Notes under the pieces: generated by a model
The model's input: only the letters and a program-made list of their open reading frames with translations
What the model was told of the DNA's origin: nothing
Database searches by the model: none
Assembly: GCA_947178095.1 (NCBI GenBank)
Contig: CAMWWZ010000002.1
Coordinates: 1 to 64,000, forward strand
Length of the DNA: 64,000 bases
Source: an uncultured Treponema sp.
GTDB lineage: Bacteria > Spirochaetota > Spirochaetia > Treponematales > Treponemataceae
Direction of reading: 5' to 3'
Program-made: the position numbers and the translations under genes
Part shown: in pieces, positions 62,138 to 64,000 of the stretch
Layout: the number at the start of each line of letters is the position of its first letter
Position numbering within the stretch: the stretch's first letter is position 1

Positions 62138-62551
62138 ATGAACGTTGTTTTTCCTGCTGTTTTTACGGAGACAGGCTGCAAAAAAGGTGAAGTGCTGGTG
62201 TACATTCCGGACATAAACGGAATGACGGAAGGAAACGGAATTGCGGATGCCATCGAAATGGCAAAGGATTATATAGGCAACGCGCTTTTTTCCAAGAAAG
62301 ATTCGGATGTGCCGGAGGGCAAAAAGATTGGCGAAATCGACTTGAAGGCAAGCCCTTTTTTCGAGGACGGCAAAACATTCGTTTCCCTTGTGGATGTCGA
62401 TTTGGACGCTTTCAGGCGGCAAAAAAAATCAAGGAGCGTTCGAAGGAATATCACGCTTCCTCAATGGCTTGACGATATGGCGAGCGCCGCAAAACTGAAC
62501 GTGTCCGCGATAGCGCAGGGCGCGCTCAAAAAAGAACTGGGCATTATGTGA
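62138..62551 (+). CDS. hicB: Type II antitoxin HicB
   Basis: Partial RNase-H-like fold then RRNITLPQWLDDMASAAKLNVSAIAQGALKKELGI (Arc/HTH type); AGGAGG SD. Confidence 0.88.
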   Translation: MNVVFPAVFTETGCKKGEVLVYIPDINGMTEGNGIADAIEMAKDYIGNALFSKKDSDVPEGKKIGEIDLKASPFFEDGKTFVSLVDVDLDAFRRQKKSRSVRRNITLPQWLDDMASAAKLNVSAIAQGALKKELGIM

Positions 62552-62576
62552 TGCATCATCTAACACAGGAAAAATT

Positions 62577-63743
62577 ATGACTTACATCGAACAAGACCTT
62601 CCGCCTTCCGGCTCAAATGTTTTGGTCGGAATGTCCGGCGGAGTGGATTCCACATTGACCGCGCTTCTTCTCAAGCAAAACGGCTGCCGAGTGATTGGCG
62701 TTACGATGTCGCTTTGGGACGAATCTTTGGGAAAATACGAAGCCGAGGATTTCGAGGCTTGCTTCGGGCCGGGCGAAAAACAGAACATAGAAGAATGCCA
62801 AAATTTTTGCGCGGCGCACGGAATCGAATATCACGTGGCCGATGTGAAATCGCGTTACAAAAAATTCGTTTTGGAATATTTCAAAAAAGAATATCGCGCG
62901 GGACGCACGCCGAATCCGTGCATCATTTGCAACCAAAAAATAAAATTCGGCGCGTTGCTTGAAACGGCGCAAAGTCTCGGAATTGAATTCGATTATTTTT
63001 GCACGGGACATTATGCGAAAATCGTGCGCCCCGAAAGCGGCGTTTTCGGAACGGATTCGCGGCCGTTCATGATTGCAAATGCGAGTGATTCGCTCAAAGA
63101 TCAAACTTATTTTCTTTACCGAATTCCTTCCGAAGTTTTGAGCCGAGTTCGATTTCCGCTTGGAACGATGAAAAAATCGCAAGTCTTCGATTTGGCGAAG
63201 CGGCAAAAACTCGAAGCCGCAAACCGCGAGGAAAGCCAGGATTTTATCGGGCAAAAATATTTCGACGCGCTTTTTTCCGACACGCCGAGCGAGCAGGGCG
63301 ACATCGTGGATTTGGACGGACACATTTTGGGAAAGCACAGGGGCATCGAGCATTACACCGTCGGGCAGCGGCGCGGGCTTGGAGTGGCGGCGAACCATCC
63401 GCTTTATGTCCATTCAATTGACGCGAAAAATAATTTGGTCGTGCTTGCGCCAGACGACGCGCTTTTTTCCGATTCGCTCATCGCGGACGATTTTGTTTGG
63501 CCGGGCGGAATCGAGCCTTCCGCTCCGTTTGAAGCGATGGCAAAAATACGATTGGCAAGCAAGCCAGTTGAATGCAAAGTGGAACGCCTTTGCGATTACG
63601 AAATTGCGTCGGGCGATTTCATCGGAACGCCGTGGCGCATCACGTTCGCACAAGCGCAGCGAGCCGTCGCGCCGGGACAATCCGTGGTACTGTATCAAGA
63701 CGGCGTGATTGTGGGCGGCGGCATTATCGCAAAGGCGATGTGA
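62577..63743 (+). CDS. mnmA: tRNA-specific 2-thiouridylase MnmA
   Basis: VLVGMSGGVDSTLTALLLKQNG; CNQKIKFG; FCTGHYAKI. Confidence 0.95.
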   Translation: MTYIEQDLPPSGSNVLVGMSGGVDSTLTALLLKQNGCRVIGVTMSLWDESLGKYEAEDFEACFGPGEKQNIEECQNFCAAHGIEYHVADVKSRYKKFVLEYFKKEYRAGRTPNPCIICNQKIKFGALLETAQSLGIEFDYFCTGHYAKIVRPESGVFGTDSRPFMIANASDSLKDQTYFLYRIPSEVLSRVRFPLGTMKKSQVFDLAKRQKLEAANREESQDFIGQKYFDALFSDTPSEQGDIVDLDGHILGKHRGIEHYTVGQRRGLGVAANHPLYVHSIDAKNNLVVLAPDDALFSDSLIADDFVWPGGIEPSAPFEAMAKIRLASKPVECKVERLCDYEIASGDFIGTPWRITFAQAQRAVAPGQSVVLYQDGVIVGGGIIAKAM

Positions 63744-64000
63744 AAATTGGATGCAAATTTTTTGTCGCGCGAAATGTGAAATGTGAGAGCGAAGCAGAAT
63801 TCAAAAAATTTTTAAGATGCGCATTTTCTGAAATAAAAATTTTGCCACGATTAGAAAAGATTCGGCGCGTGTGATGAAGATGAATTTTCAAGATTAAAAA
63901 AATGTGTGGCTTTTACAAATTATTTGCGTTTTTCAAATTCGCCGTGCAACGAAAAAAAAGTGCTGGCATTTAAATTCCTTTTTTCACGCGCCTTTTTTGG

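Larger units (their letters stand above)
61859..62578. repeat. Direct repeat pair TCTAACACAGGAAAAATTAT flanking hicAB
   Basis: Identical 20-mers at 61859-61878 and 62559-62578, exactly 700 bp apart. Confidence 0.95.

Overview
The window looks like a chromosomal segment of a host-associated spirochaete, most likely Treponema. This is inferred from protein flavour and from the tuf-S10-spc-alpha ribosomal locus; no search was run. Core content: cstA, a sugar ABC transporter operon, apbE, ppk2, pyrB-pyrI-pyrC, argC, a GGDEF/EAL protein, a LMW-PTP, an ANTAR regulator next to glnA, glmS, a GH16 glucanase, a ~15 kb tuf/ribosomal/secY/rpoA operon, a liv-type amino-acid ABC operon, an Rrf2 regulator with cysK, hicAB and mnmA. 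Accessory content: a run of small minus-strand genes at 0.2-6.4 kb, an MFS pump, a DUF5131 protein, a beta-helix repeat lipoprotein, and a DUF6261 plus ankyrin region. Best candidates for undescribed biology: (1) a family of intergenic stem-loop mosaics at about 17.6, 33.6, 56.5 and 60.1 kb with covarying stems, two copies flanked by short direct repeats; (2) two coding genes broken exactly at 9-nt poly-G tracts, consistent with phase variation, plus a third intergenic G9 tract; (3) several genes whose predicted -10 box ends 6 nt before the start codon, implying leaderless mRNAs; (4) a hicAB module bounded by perfect 20-bp direct repeats; (5) a 16-bp linker repeated at the junctions of a small-gene array; (6) 22-bp iterons upstream of a three-gene acetyltransferase operon. 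All calls come from reading the sequence and the supplied ORFs; no alignments were run.
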